In this document: piece after piece, positions 25,732-34,763 of the stretch | Layout: each line of letters begins with the position of its first letter | Position numbering within the stretch: the first letter of the stretch is position 1 | Assembly (NCBI GenBank): GCA_023386815.1 | Contig: JAEWIZ010000034.1 | Span: 1 to 64,000 of the forward strand | Length of the DNA stretch: 64,000 nucleotides | Source: Bacillota bacterium | GTDB lineage: Bacteria; Bacillota; Clostridia; Lachnospirales; Lachnospiraceae | Direction: 5' to 3' | The notes under the pieces: model-generated | Databases searched by the model: none | What the model saw: the letters and a program-made list of their open reading frames with translations, nothing else | What the model was told of the DNA's origin: nothing | Made by a program: the position numbers and the translations under genes

Positions 25732-26869
25732 TATTAGTCCACTCCTTGGAAAAACCGTAGGATTCATAATACAAATTTACAAAGGCCTCATTTTCAATGG
25801 CATATTTATATATTTCCTGATAATTATTTTTGATATCCTTCATGATTCCAATTCTTAAGTCCGCAGGATACAGCGATAAAAACTCAATCAAGCGATTAAC
25901 ATAAAAGCTTTGGTTTTGATCCTTACTTTTCATGGTAAGCTCTAAACTTTTTAATAGATTCTTTGCCAGAAGATAGAGCCTGGTGTGAGTCTCTTTTGAT
26001 ATTTGCAGGATAGTCGCTTCCGAGATTGTCTCCTCTGAAAAAACATCGTCATAGGTTAGTAATGGGTTATGATTGGATTCCATGAAGCTGATGAACTCTT
26101 GTGCAATTAAGGTTCCGACATTACCTTTGATTACATTTAAGAAAACGGATTTTGGTATGGAGTCTTTGCGTTCCTTATAAAGGGTATAGGTCTTTGAGAT
26201 ACGTTCATAGCTTCTTGGAGTTGCTCGGATACTGTCTTCGTCTATTTTATGTAGATACTCCGGAAATGTCTGAATAAATTCAATCACCTTTTGTTCCAGG
26301 CCAGCATCAATAGCCCAGTCCAGCCACTGCAGATAATCCGGTTCCATAAAGAGCCAAACAAACCGATTCTCTTGCGCCGCATCCATATCCACAACCTGAT
26401 AATCAAAATCTGAACCATATTTACTGGAAGGATTCATAGCGGCAATAATCTTAACGCTCTTATCTAACTGATAGCCGTTGATTTCCCGGTTCAGGATCAA
26501 ATTCATAAGCTCCTGCTGAACCGTATGCTCGCAGCGGTTGATTTCATCAATAAATAGGAGAACGGTATTTCCTCTAGCTAACTCGTTATCAATTTCCCTT
26601 AACTTATGGTGAACTGCATATATGGTAGCTTTTTTTTGTATTGTTTCACCCTTATCATTCACCTCAGTATAGGTATCTATCGTTGGCAGGCCACCGATTT
26701 CACCCTCCTTTAGAAGATTGCCATCAATAACAATTAGACTCCAATGGTTTGTCTTCGCGAGCTCCTTGGCCAAGGCTGTTTTTCCGATTCCGCTTTCGCC
26801 GACAATTAGTGGTACTTCATCTGCGTGGAGTACCAATTCAACACTTTTTAATGTATCTGTAAAATTCAT
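25724..26869 (-). CDS. MoxR-like AAA+ ATPase
   Basis: 381 aa. Walker A GESGIGKTAL (about 24-33), Walker B LLFIDEINRC, sensor 1 region IIAAMNPSSKYG, arginine finger region QENRFVW. The C-terminal 180 residues form a helical extension. It overlaps the VWA gene start by 8 nt, so the two are coupled and probably act as one complex: the ATPase remodels the complex, the VWA protein supplies metal-dependent binding. Upstream by 45 nt is the repeat protein. Confidence 0.88.
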   Translation of the reverse strand: MNFTDTLKSVELVLHADEVPLIVGESGIGKTALAKELAKTNHWSLIVIDGNLLKEGEIGGLPTIDTYTEVNDKGETIQKKATIYAVHHKLREIDNELARGNTVLLFIDEINRCEHTVQQELMNLILNREINGYQLDKSVKIIAAMNPSSKYGSDFDYQVVDMDAAQENRFVWLFMEPDYLQWLDWAIDAGLEQKVIEFIQTFPEYLHKIDEDSIRATPRSYERISKTYTLYKERKDSIPKSVFLNVIKGNVGTLIAQEFISFMESNHNPLLTYDDVFSEETISEATILQISKETHTRLYLLAKNLLKSLELTMKSKDQNQSFYVNRLIEFLSLYPADLRIGIMKDIKNNYQEIYKYAIENEAFVNLYYESYGFSKEWTNNG

Positions 26870-26914
26870 TCTTACCTCCGTGACAATGCTGCAAAATTAG
26901 CCTAACTAAATCTA

Positions 26915-27715
26915 TTAATTCAGTTTTAGCTTTTCATCCACTGCAATTTTTTTAGCTTTTTTACTTCCGTATTGATAAAGAAACAGCATTTTATTCATGT
27001 CTTTAATATCGCTGTGATCAATGGTATTATAATTTAAGAAATCCCGAACATATTTTTCTTCCACATCTTCCTTTGATAACACATCTTTTAATACTCCTTC
27101 CAGCTCAGCCTTTGTGATCTCTTTCATCACATATTTAAGAACCAGAAAATTAACCTTTAAAAATTCCAATATCTTATTCTTATCTGGGTTATTAATAAAC
27201 TTAACTGCACTTTCATTACTTCTTACCGCAATCAGTTCTGCCCTATCGCTGGGGGAAGTGATGAATCTCAAGGCTTCATAATTAATTGATACAGCTTCCT
27301 CCTGGACACTCTCATAGGGCTCCTTTATAAATTTAATAGAGTCATAATTTTTCCTTACGGCTAATAGCTGCAATTCCTCGCTGGGATAATCAATATAACG
27401 GATTGCCCAACCGGCTTGCTGTATTGCTAATTTTATTACCTGATCCGTCGGATGCTTCAGATATTCTAAATTAGTCCATCCACTCTGGATGGCTCTGATC
27501 ATCATATCCTCCGTAGGGTTCTTAATGAATTTGATGGCACGGATATTATTATCTAGCGCTAACTCCTGCATTTCCATCGTTGGATTTTCAAAATACTCCA
27601 GTAAAAGTCCATTTCTTTTTAGAGCAGCTAATTTCAGCTCCTCGGAGGGCTGATGAAGGGTTTTGATAGCGTTAGGGTTATTCCTTATCATTTCTAAAAG
27701 CTGTGTTTGATTCAT
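26915..27715 (-). CDS. Protein of eight tandem 22-residue helical repeats
   Basis: 266 aa. From about residue 20 to 198 it consists of back-to-back repeats of exactly 22 residues, consensus x-P-(S/T)-(E/D)-E-x3-L-A-hydrophobic...A-(I/L)-(K/R/E)-(F/Y)-(I/L); examples are NPTMEMQELALDNN and YPSEELQLLAVRKN at repeat starts. Each repeat should form a helical hairpin, giving a solenoid for protein binding; this resembles DUF4116 repeats. First gene of the operon with the MoxR ATPase and VWA protein, it is the obvious adaptor or client-recognition subunit (inference). Confidence 0.82.
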   Translation of the reverse strand: MNQTQLLEMIRNNPNAIKTLHQPSEELKLAALKRNGLLLEYFENPTMEMQELALDNNIRAIKFIKNPTEDMMIRAIQSGWTNLEYLKHPTDQVIKLAIQQAGWAIRYIDYPSEELQLLAVRKNYDSIKFIKEPYESVQEEAVSINYEALRFITSPSDRAELIAVRSNESAVKFINNPDKNKILEFLKVNFLVLKYVMKEITKAELEGVLKDVLSKEDVEEKYVRDFLNYNTIDHSDIKDMNKMLFLYQYGSKKAKKIAVDEKLKLN

Positions 27716-27873
27716 GGGTTTTAGTCCTTAATAATATTTATTTAGTCAATTAAATCAATAGTTATGTAAAGGTCAGTGAAACAGATTGATTATAACATGA
27801 TATTTCTAAAAAATCATCAATTAGAACTTTGAAAAATAAATGAAAGCAAATCAAAAAATAACAAAATAAGTAA

Positions 27874-27924
27874 TTGACAAAAAGCATATACTGTATATAA
27901 TGGTGTATATACAGTATATGCTTT
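27874..27924 (+). promoter_or_regulatory. Promoter covered by a 19-bp-arm operator palindrome (GntR autoregulation)
   Basis: TTGACA (27874-27879), 16-nt spacer, TATAAT (27896-27901). AAAGCATATACTGTATATA (27881-27899) and its exact complement TATATACAGTATATGCTTT (27906-27924) flank a 6-nt spacer and cover the spacer, the -10 and the start point. A YtrA-type GntR dimer bound here would shut the promoter off completely; the effector would release it. Confidence 0.9.
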
Positions 27925-27982
27925 GCAAAGTGAAACGTCTATGATATTACTGCAGAATATCATACGATGTACTGGAGGTACT

Positions 27983-28354
27983 ATGAAGATATTAATATCG
28001 AATCAGTCTGAACTACCGATTTATGCCCAGATCAAGGAACAGATCAAGGAACAGATACTAAATGGCCAGATAGAGGAGGGGACAGAGCTTCCATCAATCC
28101 GTAAGCTGGCAAAAGAACTGGGTGTGAGTGTTATTACCACCACCCGGGCTTATAACGACCTTGAGGAAGAAGGATTTATTACATCCATGCAAGGAAAAGG
28201 CAGCATGGTGTTATCAAAAGAAAATGAATTTTTAAAGGAAAAATACTTATTACGCATTGAAGATGGTATGGGAACAGCGGTTGAGACAGCAAAGAGAATT
28301 GGAATGAAGGAAGATGAACTTATAAACTTATTGCATAGGTTGTGGAAAGAGTGA
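27983..28354 (+). CDS. GntR-family regulator, YtrA type
   Basis: About 123 aa: winged HTH (IRKLAKELGVSVITTTRAYN) with a short C-terminal helical tail, the YtrA layout. The start at 27983 follows TGGAGG; earlier in-frame codons fall inside the operator. YtrA proteins repress ABC-transporter operons induced by cell-wall-active compounds. It leads an operon with an ATP-binding protein and a permease and sits right behind a large palindromic operator, so autorepression is nearly certain. Confidence 0.92.
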   Translation: MKILISNQSELPIYAQIKEQIKEQILNGQIEEGTELPSIRKLAKELGVSVITTTRAYNDLEEEGFITSMQGKGSMVLSKENEFLKEKYLLRIEDGMGTAVETAKRIGMKEDELINLLHRLWKE

Positions 28355-28358
28355 GACA

Positions 28359-29219
28359 ATGGAGCTATTAGAAGTAAAGGGTTTAACCAAACGGTACAAA
28401 GGATTTTTACTGGATGATATATCTTTTTCTTTGCCCAAAGGATATATCCTGGGGTATGTTGGACAAAATGGGGCAGGGAAGACAACGACAATCAACTGTA
28501 TCAATCAGATCTGTCATGCTAACAGTGGGACGGTATATGTAAATGGTCGTAGGTACAGTGATGATCCGATTCAATACAAGGAAGAAATCGGTTTTATCGG
28601 AGACGAGTCCTATTTTCCAAAGGAATTGAGGATTTCAGATATTCGCAGTATACAAAAGATGTTTTATGAAAGCTTTCAAGAAGATAAGTTTAATCAGCTG
28701 ATAGCAAGATTTAAGCTTCCCGAGAAGCAGAAAATCCAAGAATTTTCCAGAGGAATGAAAGTAAAGCTGATGTTTGCAGTAGCCCTATCCAGGGACACCA
28801 AGCTACTCATATTAGATGAGGCTACCAATGGACTTGATCCGGTAATGCGATCAGAAGTGTTACAAATTCTTCAAGATTATATCTCCGACGGTGAGAGAAG
28901 TATTCTCTTCTCAACCCATATGTTGGAGGATCTGGAGCAGATCGCAGACTATATCGTCTTTATCGATCAGGGAAAAATAATTATTAATGAGACCAAGGAT
29001 GATCTGCTGGAATCCTATCTTATCCTTAAGGGAGACTATAAAGAGCTTACAACAGAACTAAGAAGTCGGCTGATCGGAATAGAGAAGAAGGAATTCGGAT
29101 TTGAGGCCTTGATTAAGAGCGATGAAGCAAGATATGTTCCGAAAGGATTTGTCATTAACAAACCATCGATAGATAAGATCATGGTACATTTAATTCGTAA
29201 CAAATTGGAGGGAGAGTAG
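28359..29219 (+). CDS. ABC transporter ATP-binding protein
   Basis: 286 aa. Walker A GQNGAGKTTT, signature FSRGMKVKL, Walker B LLILDEATNGLDP and the switch His in FSTHMLEDLEQ are intact. It has the C-terminal extension typical of BcrA/YtrB-type exporters. It is 4 nt after the GntR gene and 1 nt before the permease gene. Probable function is export of, or resistance to, a membrane-active compound; the substrate is not readable. Confidence 0.93.
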   Translation: MELLEVKGLTKRYKGFLLDDISFSLPKGYILGYVGQNGAGKTTTINCINQICHANSGTVYVNGRRYSDDPIQYKEEIGFIGDESYFPKELRISDIRSIQKMFYESFQEDKFNQLIARFKLPEKQKIQEFSRGMKVKLMFAVALSRDTKLLILDEATNGLDPVMRSEVLQILQDYISDGERSILFSTHMLEDLEQIADYIVFIDQGKIIINETKDDLLESYLILKGDYKELTTELRSRLIGIEKKEFGFEALIKSDEARYVPKGFVINKPSIDKIMVHLIRNKLEGE

Positions 29220-29220
29220 A

Positions 29221-29880
29221 ATGAAGGCATTAAAGTTCTTAAAAGTGGATTGGATTAGGTGTAAAACGCAATTAAGAATCCTGGTGCTGTTTCCAATCAT
29301 ATCAGCAGTATTGGTCTTCGGCGGCATGGAGAATGAGTTGTTTATCAATGCCTATGTAGTATTCGGTGCCATCATATTTTCAGCACAGCCCTTTAATATG
29401 GAGCATATGTCTGAGTCAGGCTTTATCAATATGCTGCCGGGAACGAAGAGAGATCGGGTGGCTGGAAGATACTTATTCGCATTTGTTCTGATTGTACTGT
29501 CAGTACTCGTGGGGCTAGGCGTGGTGGCGGTATATAATCTTCAAAAAGGTATAAGTCTTGCTCCGGTGGTTTCAGTATCCTGTATTCTATTTGGGTGGGC
29601 AATGGTAATCTGCTCCCTGCAATATATTCTCTTCTATTCCTTAGGTAAGGGTAAGAGTAATCAGATGATGGCGATGATCCGTATGATACCGGCGTTTATT
29701 ATGTTCTTTTTAGGCACCTACTTGTCAGATTGGCTAAAGGGTGGAGATGGGGCTAATCTTAGATGGGTATTGAATCGTGAGGTGGAGCTTTCACTTTTGT
29801 GTGTATTAATTGGGCTTTTTGTGTTTTTTGTTGGGATATCGATATCTAGCCGGATTATTGAGCATAAGGATTATGCTTGA
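29221..29880 (+). CDS. ABC-2 type permease
   Basis: 219 aa, about six membrane helices (around 20-38, 45-62, 85-105, 115-140, 150-170, 190-212), the permease partner of the preceding ATPase. At this length it would work as a homodimer. Starts one base after the ATPase stop. No other transporter component follows. Confidence 0.85.
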   Translation: MKALKFLKVDWIRCKTQLRILVLFPIISAVLVFGGMENELFINAYVVFGAIIFSAQPFNMEHMSESGFINMLPGTKRDRVAGRYLFAFVLIVLSVLVGLGVVAVYNLQKGISLAPVVSVSCILFGWAMVICSLQYILFYSLGKGKSNQMMAMIRMIPAFIMFFLGTYLSDWLKGGDGANLRWVLNREVELSLLCVLIGLFVFFVGISISSRIIEHKDYA

Positions 29881-30036
29881 TGCGATGGCTTTGCGTTAAG
29901 GATAGGAGTAACTAGATTCCATTTACCGTTTTTGGAGAGCATTTTCTAGACTGGATTATTGTAAGTTGAATTGTGAAGAATGTTAGCTAAAAATGTTATA
30001 GTGCTTAGAGATAAGATTTTCGATATAACACATAAA

Positions 30037-30077
30037 ACAAAGGGATTCAGAAGCTATAAAAATCTGAATCCCTTTGT
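30037..30077. terminator. Terminator for tRNA-Leu(CAG)
   Basis: Perfect 15-bp stem ACAAAGGGATTCAGA (30037-30051) / TCTGAATCCCTTTGT (30063-30077). It lies directly after the minus-strand tRNA and may also stop read-through from the ABC operon. Confidence 0.85.
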
Positions 30078-30088
30078 TTAATAAGTAA

Positions 30089-30172
30089 TGCAGTTGAGGG
30101 GACTTGAACCCCTACCCAGTTACCCGGACTAGAACCTGAATCTAGCGCGTATGCCAATTCCGCCACAACTGC
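30089..30172 (-). tRNA. tRNA-Leu, anticodon CAG
   Basis: Class II tRNA on the minus strand: acceptor GCAGTTG (5' end at 30172) / CAACTGC plus discriminator A (30089), anticodon stem CTAGA/TCTAG around loop TTCAGGT with anticodon CAG, a variable arm, and a T arm GGGGTTCAAGTCCCC. CCA is not encoded. Confidence 0.95.
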
Positions 30173-30354
30173 AGACAAGTTACCGAACTTACGGAACGAA
30201 ATAAATTATAACATACCCAATATCTAATTTCAACTAAAATATTTTATTTTGCCCGCCATTTAATAAGATTCACCTCGAACTTCGCAAATTGCATAAAATA
30301 TATATTTAAATTGAATTATAATGCACAAAAGGCAAAATTATCAAACGAAAGGAC

Positions 30355-30383
30355 TTGACAGAACCTGGCTATGGTATTAAAAT
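30355..30383 (+). promoter_or_regulatory. Promoter of tRNA-Asn
   Basis: TTGACA (30355-30360), 17-nt spacer, TAAAAT (30378-30383), 11 nt before the mature tRNA end. Confidence 0.85.
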
Positions 30384-30394
30384 AGTTAACATAT

Positions 30395-30466
30395 TCCTCG
30401 ATAGCTCAATGGTAGAGCACACGGCTGTTAACCGTGGGGTTGTAGGTTCGAGCCCTACTCGGGGAG
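30395..30466 (+). tRNA. tRNA-Asn, anticodon GTT
   Basis: 72 nt. Acceptor TCCTCGA / TCGGGGA plus discriminator G, D arm AGCTCAATGGTAGAGC, anticodon stem CACGG/CCGTG around CTGTTAA, T arm GTAGGTTCGAGCCCTAC. CCA is not encoded (GTTA follows). Confidence 0.96.
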
Positions 30467-30483
30467 TTATTTTTTTGCCTTTT

Positions 30484-30548
30484 AGCTTATGATGGACGCG
30501 AGAGCACGCTGATACACGGTGAGTCTGCGTAAATCATAAGCTTTTTTT
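30484..30548 (+). terminator. Structured terminator of tRNA-Asn
   Basis: AGCTTATGAT (30484-30493) pairs perfectly with ATCATAAGCT (30533-30542), followed by T7. The 39-nt loop is unusually long and contains further pairing (ACGC near 30496 with GCGT near 30527), so the element is larger than an ordinary terminator. Confidence 0.75.
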
Positions 30549-30678
30549 GTAAACAGATAATTTCATAATTCTGTAACCCTACTTTCCACACCAAATGTAT
30601 AAATTTTTCTTCTTACGGAAAATCTAACCTTGAGACGATGTAGAATTTAACTGCATAAGCGCAAGAAAAGAGGCTGTT

Positions 30679-32232
30679 ATGAATACGATTTGGCGAGAGA
30701 ATGGTACTGTAGAAAGCACAGGTAAAGAACGAGGAGAATCCCTGTGGGTCCAGAAGCAATTCCGTTATGATAATCAGCAAATAAAGGAGCAGGTGCAACG
30801 ACCCAAGCTGCAAGAAGATATCACTACGGATGTGGTAGTAATTGGTGCAGGTATGGCAGGTGTGCTTATTGCTCACATGCTTCAAAAGAATGGCTTCTCT
30901 GTAGTTCTGGTAGATTATAAAGAAGTAGGTAGTGGTATAACAAAGAATACAACGGCAAAGATTAGCTCACAGCATAATTTAATATATCATAAATTAATAA
31001 CCAATAAGGGGCAGGAACGTGCTTGGGAGTATGCTACTTCCAACCAGAAAGCGATTGAGATGTTTGAAGAAATGATCTCTTCGCAGGGAATCGATTGTGA
31101 TTTTCAGATCCAACCCAGCTATATTTACACCCTTGATAATGAGGAGAGGATTAAGCAGGAGGTAGAGGCGGCTAGAAAATTGGGAATCTCTGCGGTACTA
31201 ACAAAAGAGACCACGCTTCCCTTTCCGGTGAAAGCAGCGGTGCGTTTTGATCATCAGGCACAGTTTCATCCACTAAAATTCTTAGATGGAATAGCGAAAT
31301 ACCTAACAATATATGAACACACCCGTATCACAGAGGTACGAGATGATGGAGTCGTTATTACGGAACAGGGGCGAATTAAAGCAAAGTCCATCGTAATTGC
31401 TACACATTACCCGTTCATCAATGCACCTGGTTTCTATTTCTTTCGCATGCATCAAGATCGACAATATGTGGTAGCGCTGGAGGGCGAGGACATCAATAAA
31501 AAAGCTCATCTGGATGGAATGTACTTGGACGCAGATCCCCAAGGATATTCTTTTCGAAATTACAAGGACTTTTTGCTCCTAGGCGGTGCCAATCACCGAT
31601 CCGGAAAAAGTAATCCACCGGATGCTTATGCACAACTGGAAGCGGCAGCGGGAAAGTGGTATCCGAATGCCAAGATTGCATATTCTTGGTCAAATCAGGA
31701 TTGTATGACTCCGGATTCCATTCCCTATATCGGAAGATACTCCTCTAGAACTTCAAATATCTATGTGGCCACAGGCTTTAATAAATGGGGTATGACCAGT
31801 GCTATGGTATCAGCAATGATTATTAGTGATATGATTGCAGGCAGAAAGAATGAATACCAGAAAGTCTTTTATCCCCGCAGATTACAGTTTTCCGGAAGCA
31901 AGGAATTAATAAAGGATGCAGCGGTTGTAACCATTAACCTATTATCAGAGCATTTAAGGATTACTCATGATAAGCTAAGGGACATCGGACCTGGAGAAGC
32001 AGGAACTGTTCTAAAGGATGGAATGAAGATAGGAGTCTACCGGGATAAATATGATAAATACTATTTTGTTACAACAAAATGTCCTCATTTAGGCTGCAGC
32101 TTGGAATGGAATCAGAATGAGCTTACCTGGGATTGTCCCTGCCATGGCTCCAGATTCGATTATCGTGGTAATCTAATCAGTAATCCGGCTATGAGGGATG
32201 TATTTGATGCATGCCAGAGAAAAAAGAAATAG
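30679..32232 (+). CDS. FAD-dependent oxidoreductase with C-terminal Rieske domain
   Basis: 517 aa. N-terminal DadA-type FAD domain (GAGMAGVLIAHML, about 55-67, and TGFNKWGMTSAMVSA near 374) and a C-terminal Rieske [2Fe-2S] domain whose ligands are CPHLGC and CPCHGS (about 464-490). This fusion is common in anaerobes and Bacillus; its substrate is unknown, an amine or amino acid being the usual guess. Preceded by AAAGAGG. No partner oxidoreductase gene is adjacent. The closing hairpin at 32270 follows. Confidence 0.9.
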   Translation: MNTIWRENGTVESTGKERGESLWVQKQFRYDNQQIKEQVQRPKLQEDITTDVVVIGAGMAGVLIAHMLQKNGFSVVLVDYKEVGSGITKNTTAKISSQHNLIYHKLITNKGQERAWEYATSNQKAIEMFEEMISSQGIDCDFQIQPSYIYTLDNEERIKQEVEAARKLGISAVLTKETTLPFPVKAAVRFDHQAQFHPLKFLDGIAKYLTIYEHTRITEVRDDGVVITEQGRIKAKSIVIATHYPFINAPGFYFFRMHQDRQYVVALEGEDINKKAHLDGMYLDADPQGYSFRNYKDFLLLGGANHRSGKSNPPDAYAQLEAAAGKWYPNAKIAYSWSNQDCMTPDSIPYIGRYSSRTSNIYVATGFNKWGMTSAMVSAMIISDMIAGRKNEYQKVFYPRRLQFSGSKELIKDAAVVTINLLSEHLRITHDKLRDIGPGEAGTVLKDGMKIGVYRDKYDKYYFVTTKCPHLGCSLEWNQNELTWDCPCHGSRFDYRGNLISNPAMRDVFDACQRKKK

Positions 32233-32269
32233 ATTGAAACAATACTACTTACTTGTCATAAGTAAAAAA

Positions 32270-32307
32270 GGTGAGCGTACACAAAGTTACCCTTGTGTAC
32301 GCTCACC
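32270..32307. terminator. Strong bidirectional terminator
   Basis: Perfect 15-bp stem GGTGAGCGTACACAA (32270-32284) / TTGTGTACGCTCACC (32293-32307), A6 to the left (T run on the minus strand). Separates convergent genes. Confidence 0.88.
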
Positions 32308-32430
32308 TTAATTATTTTATTATAGGGAACTCTAACAATTCATTACTGAATCATTTTGTTAAGGCAGAGAAATCAGGAATTCTCAAAAGAAAAAATTCCA
32401 CAATATCAGGTCAAACTTAGCAGATCACTT

Positions 32431-34572
32431 CTATTTCACATAGGTTATCACAAATTTAGCATAAGGCTCACCCGCAAATACAATCATACCATCCTTCGGT
32501 AATGTAACTGTGGTGCCCTTTGTAATCCAAGAATTGAAGATACAATTATCGTTTGAATCGTACACAGCAAATGCAGCATTTTTAGGAACCGTTACCTTAA
32601 GCTTGCGGTTTTCTGATTTTTCACTGATCTTATACCATTTAGCATATCCATCCCCACCGACTTGGAAGGATACACCTGACCAGGTAAACAAGGAACGGAT
32701 ATTATCCTCCGACTTTAAGACATAGCTGCCATAATTTAAGTATTCTGTTTTTCCTTTTTTATAGAAGGTATAGTCACTTAGGTCCCTGCCATAGACGCCG
32801 GGAATCTGGAGATATGCTTTTGCATGATTCTCATCAATAATCTCAGCATTATTACAATAGCCTTTCAAATCCTCTGAAAGCGAAACCTGTAAAGCCATTC
32901 CGCCATTTGCATAAGATTGTGAAGAGTATTTTTCATTTATAATATAATACTTTTTATCCTTACGGGCATCCCAAGCAGCTTGAACCGTCTTGGTTAAGGT
33001 TTTGTCATCCACCTTCTCACACTGATATCCGGAAGAAGTTACCGGGCCTAAGCTTGGAAGATTACTATAGCCGGATACATAAAAATATGTCTTGCCGTTT
33101 GCTTCCTCGGTAAATTTAATATAATTACTTCCATCAGGGGAATAGTATTTACCGTTACCAGTATAGACATATCTGAGTGTTGAACCGGAGCTGAATAAAT
33201 CCGATAAGGTAAGTGTGCCATCATCGCTCAGAGCAACCTTAATCGCACCCAAAGCTGCTAGATAGACACCCTCGTATTTCTTTTGATCGGTCGGTAAGTC
33301 CATCTTTGTGGGTTTTACAGGAGTTGGGGTAGCTTTTATTTCAGTAATGGTGCCTTTTTCCTTTAAAGCAGAGAGCAAGACCTCCTGAGCCATTATTTGA
33401 TTATAGGTACTGGCAGCACCTGAGGTGAATACGGCCATAGCCATACCTTCCTCCGGTAATACAATCAGGCTGCTATGGTAAAGTAAAGTATCTCCACCCT
33501 TTACCAAAGCCTTGATCTTATATTCTGTAAAAGGTTCAGTAATTACACTATCCCAGCCAAGACCGTAAGTGAGAGAGGAGGCTTCTTTAAACTTCATAAG
33601 TCCATTAAGATATTCCGGGTTTTCCATAGCTTTTGCAGAATCTGATGATAAGACTGTTGACTTTGAGTCCCTCATGAAAATCTGTGAAAACCGGCATAAA
33701 TCTTCAGCAGATGAATAAATACCGCCGGCACCCACTACACTGAGACTTTCGGTAGGAAGTGCATTTTTAAATGCAGGTATATAAGTTTTAGCAAGTAAAT
33801 CAGATGTAAATTCCTCATATGGTGTCTTTGTATGACTCATATTAAGAGGTGTTGAGATATAATCTTTCAGATAGGTGGTAAAATCCTTACCAGTGACCTT
33901 CTCCACAAGAAGCTGTGCTAAGGAGAAGCCGTCGTTACAATAAACGGAGAAATCTCCGGGAGCGGCTTTTAATCTTGAGGTCTTCAAAGCGTCCAATAGA
34001 TTATTATAACCCACCTGATCCTTATCATTAAATAACATGGAATTATTAAAAGAAGAGCCCAGGAGTCCGGAAGAATGATTTAGCAGCATTCTTACCGTGA
34101 TATCCTTGTAACGTTCGTCAGCCATGGTAAATTCAGGTATGTAATCAACCACAGGGTTGTCTAATTTAACTTTTCCCTGCTCCACCAACTGCATCACAGC
34201 GACGGTTGTAAATACTTTACTGATGGAACCAATACCATACATCGTATCCTTCGTAAGCGCAGTAGAAGCTTCTTTGCTGTAGACACCGGACTGTCCCGAT
34301 GCGATAATCTTACCATCAGCGATGAAAGCATATTGAACACTGGTGGCACCGTAAAAGGAGCTTAGTACAGAAGCCTTTTTCTTTGCTAATGCTACTGTTT
34401 CTTTGTAGTCTGCAGTACTTGAGCTGTTGGTTGTAACTTCAGCTGATGTAATCACTGCAGTACTATAGGGAGTAACTTCATTGGATTGTGCGTATGCAAC
34501 CGGGCTAAAGCTATTTACAAATAGCAGAGCTAATACGATTGCAATTAGTTTCTTCGGATAATGTCTTATCAT
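32431..34572 (-). CDS. Secreted beta-lactamase-family serine hydrolase
   Basis: 713 aa. Signal peptide (about 1-29, cleavage after AYA). Class C beta-lactamase/PBP fold at about 60-400: catalytic SISK (Ser116, Lys119), the tyrosine motif YCN in SVYCNDGFS, and KGGDT as the third motif. The last 280 residues form one or two beta-rich domains of DUF3471-like character. Such proteins are D-amino-acid peptidases or esterases acting at the cell surface. Monocistronic; it ends at the shared terminator. Confidence 0.88.
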   Translation of the reverse strand: MIRHYPKKLIAIVLALLFVNSFSPVAYAQSNEVTPYSTAVITSAEVTTNSSSTADYKETVALAKKKASVLSSFYGATSVQYAFIADGKIIASGQSGVYSKEASTALTKDTMYGIGSISKVFTTVAVMQLVEQGKVKLDNPVVDYIPEFTMADERYKDITVRMLLNHSSGLLGSSFNNSMLFNDKDQVGYNNLLDALKTSRLKAAPGDFSVYCNDGFSLAQLLVEKVTGKDFTTYLKDYISTPLNMSHTKTPYEEFTSDLLAKTYIPAFKNALPTESLSVVGAGGIYSSAEDLCRFSQIFMRDSKSTVLSSDSAKAMENPEYLNGLMKFKEASSLTYGLGWDSVITEPFTEYKIKALVKGGDTLLYHSSLIVLPEEGMAMAVFTSGAASTYNQIMAQEVLLSALKEKGTITEIKATPTPVKPTKMDLPTDQKKYEGVYLAALGAIKVALSDDGTLTLSDLFSSGSTLRYVYTGNGKYYSPDGSNYIKFTEEANGKTYFYVSGYSNLPSLGPVTSSGYQCEKVDDKTLTKTVQAAWDARKDKKYYIINEKYSSQSYANGGMALQVSLSEDLKGYCNNAEIIDENHAKAYLQIPGVYGRDLSDYTFYKKGKTEYLNYGSYVLKSEDNIRSLFTWSGVSFQVGGDGYAKWYKISEKSENRKLKVTVPKNAAFAVYDSNDNCIFNSWITKGTTVTLPKDGMIVFAGEPYAKFVITYVK

Positions 34573-34763
34573 TAACTTCCCTCCATGGATCTTATTCTGA
34601 ATAAAGAATCAGTTAAATGAAGTATAACATACCAAGGCAGGAAATCAATTCCGGTAATGTTATTTTAATCAAATTCTTAACAAAATAAGGTGGTCAAACT
34701 TCGGGATATGGTATATACTTACATGTACATGAAAGAATAATCATAAGGGAGGATATTTAATTA

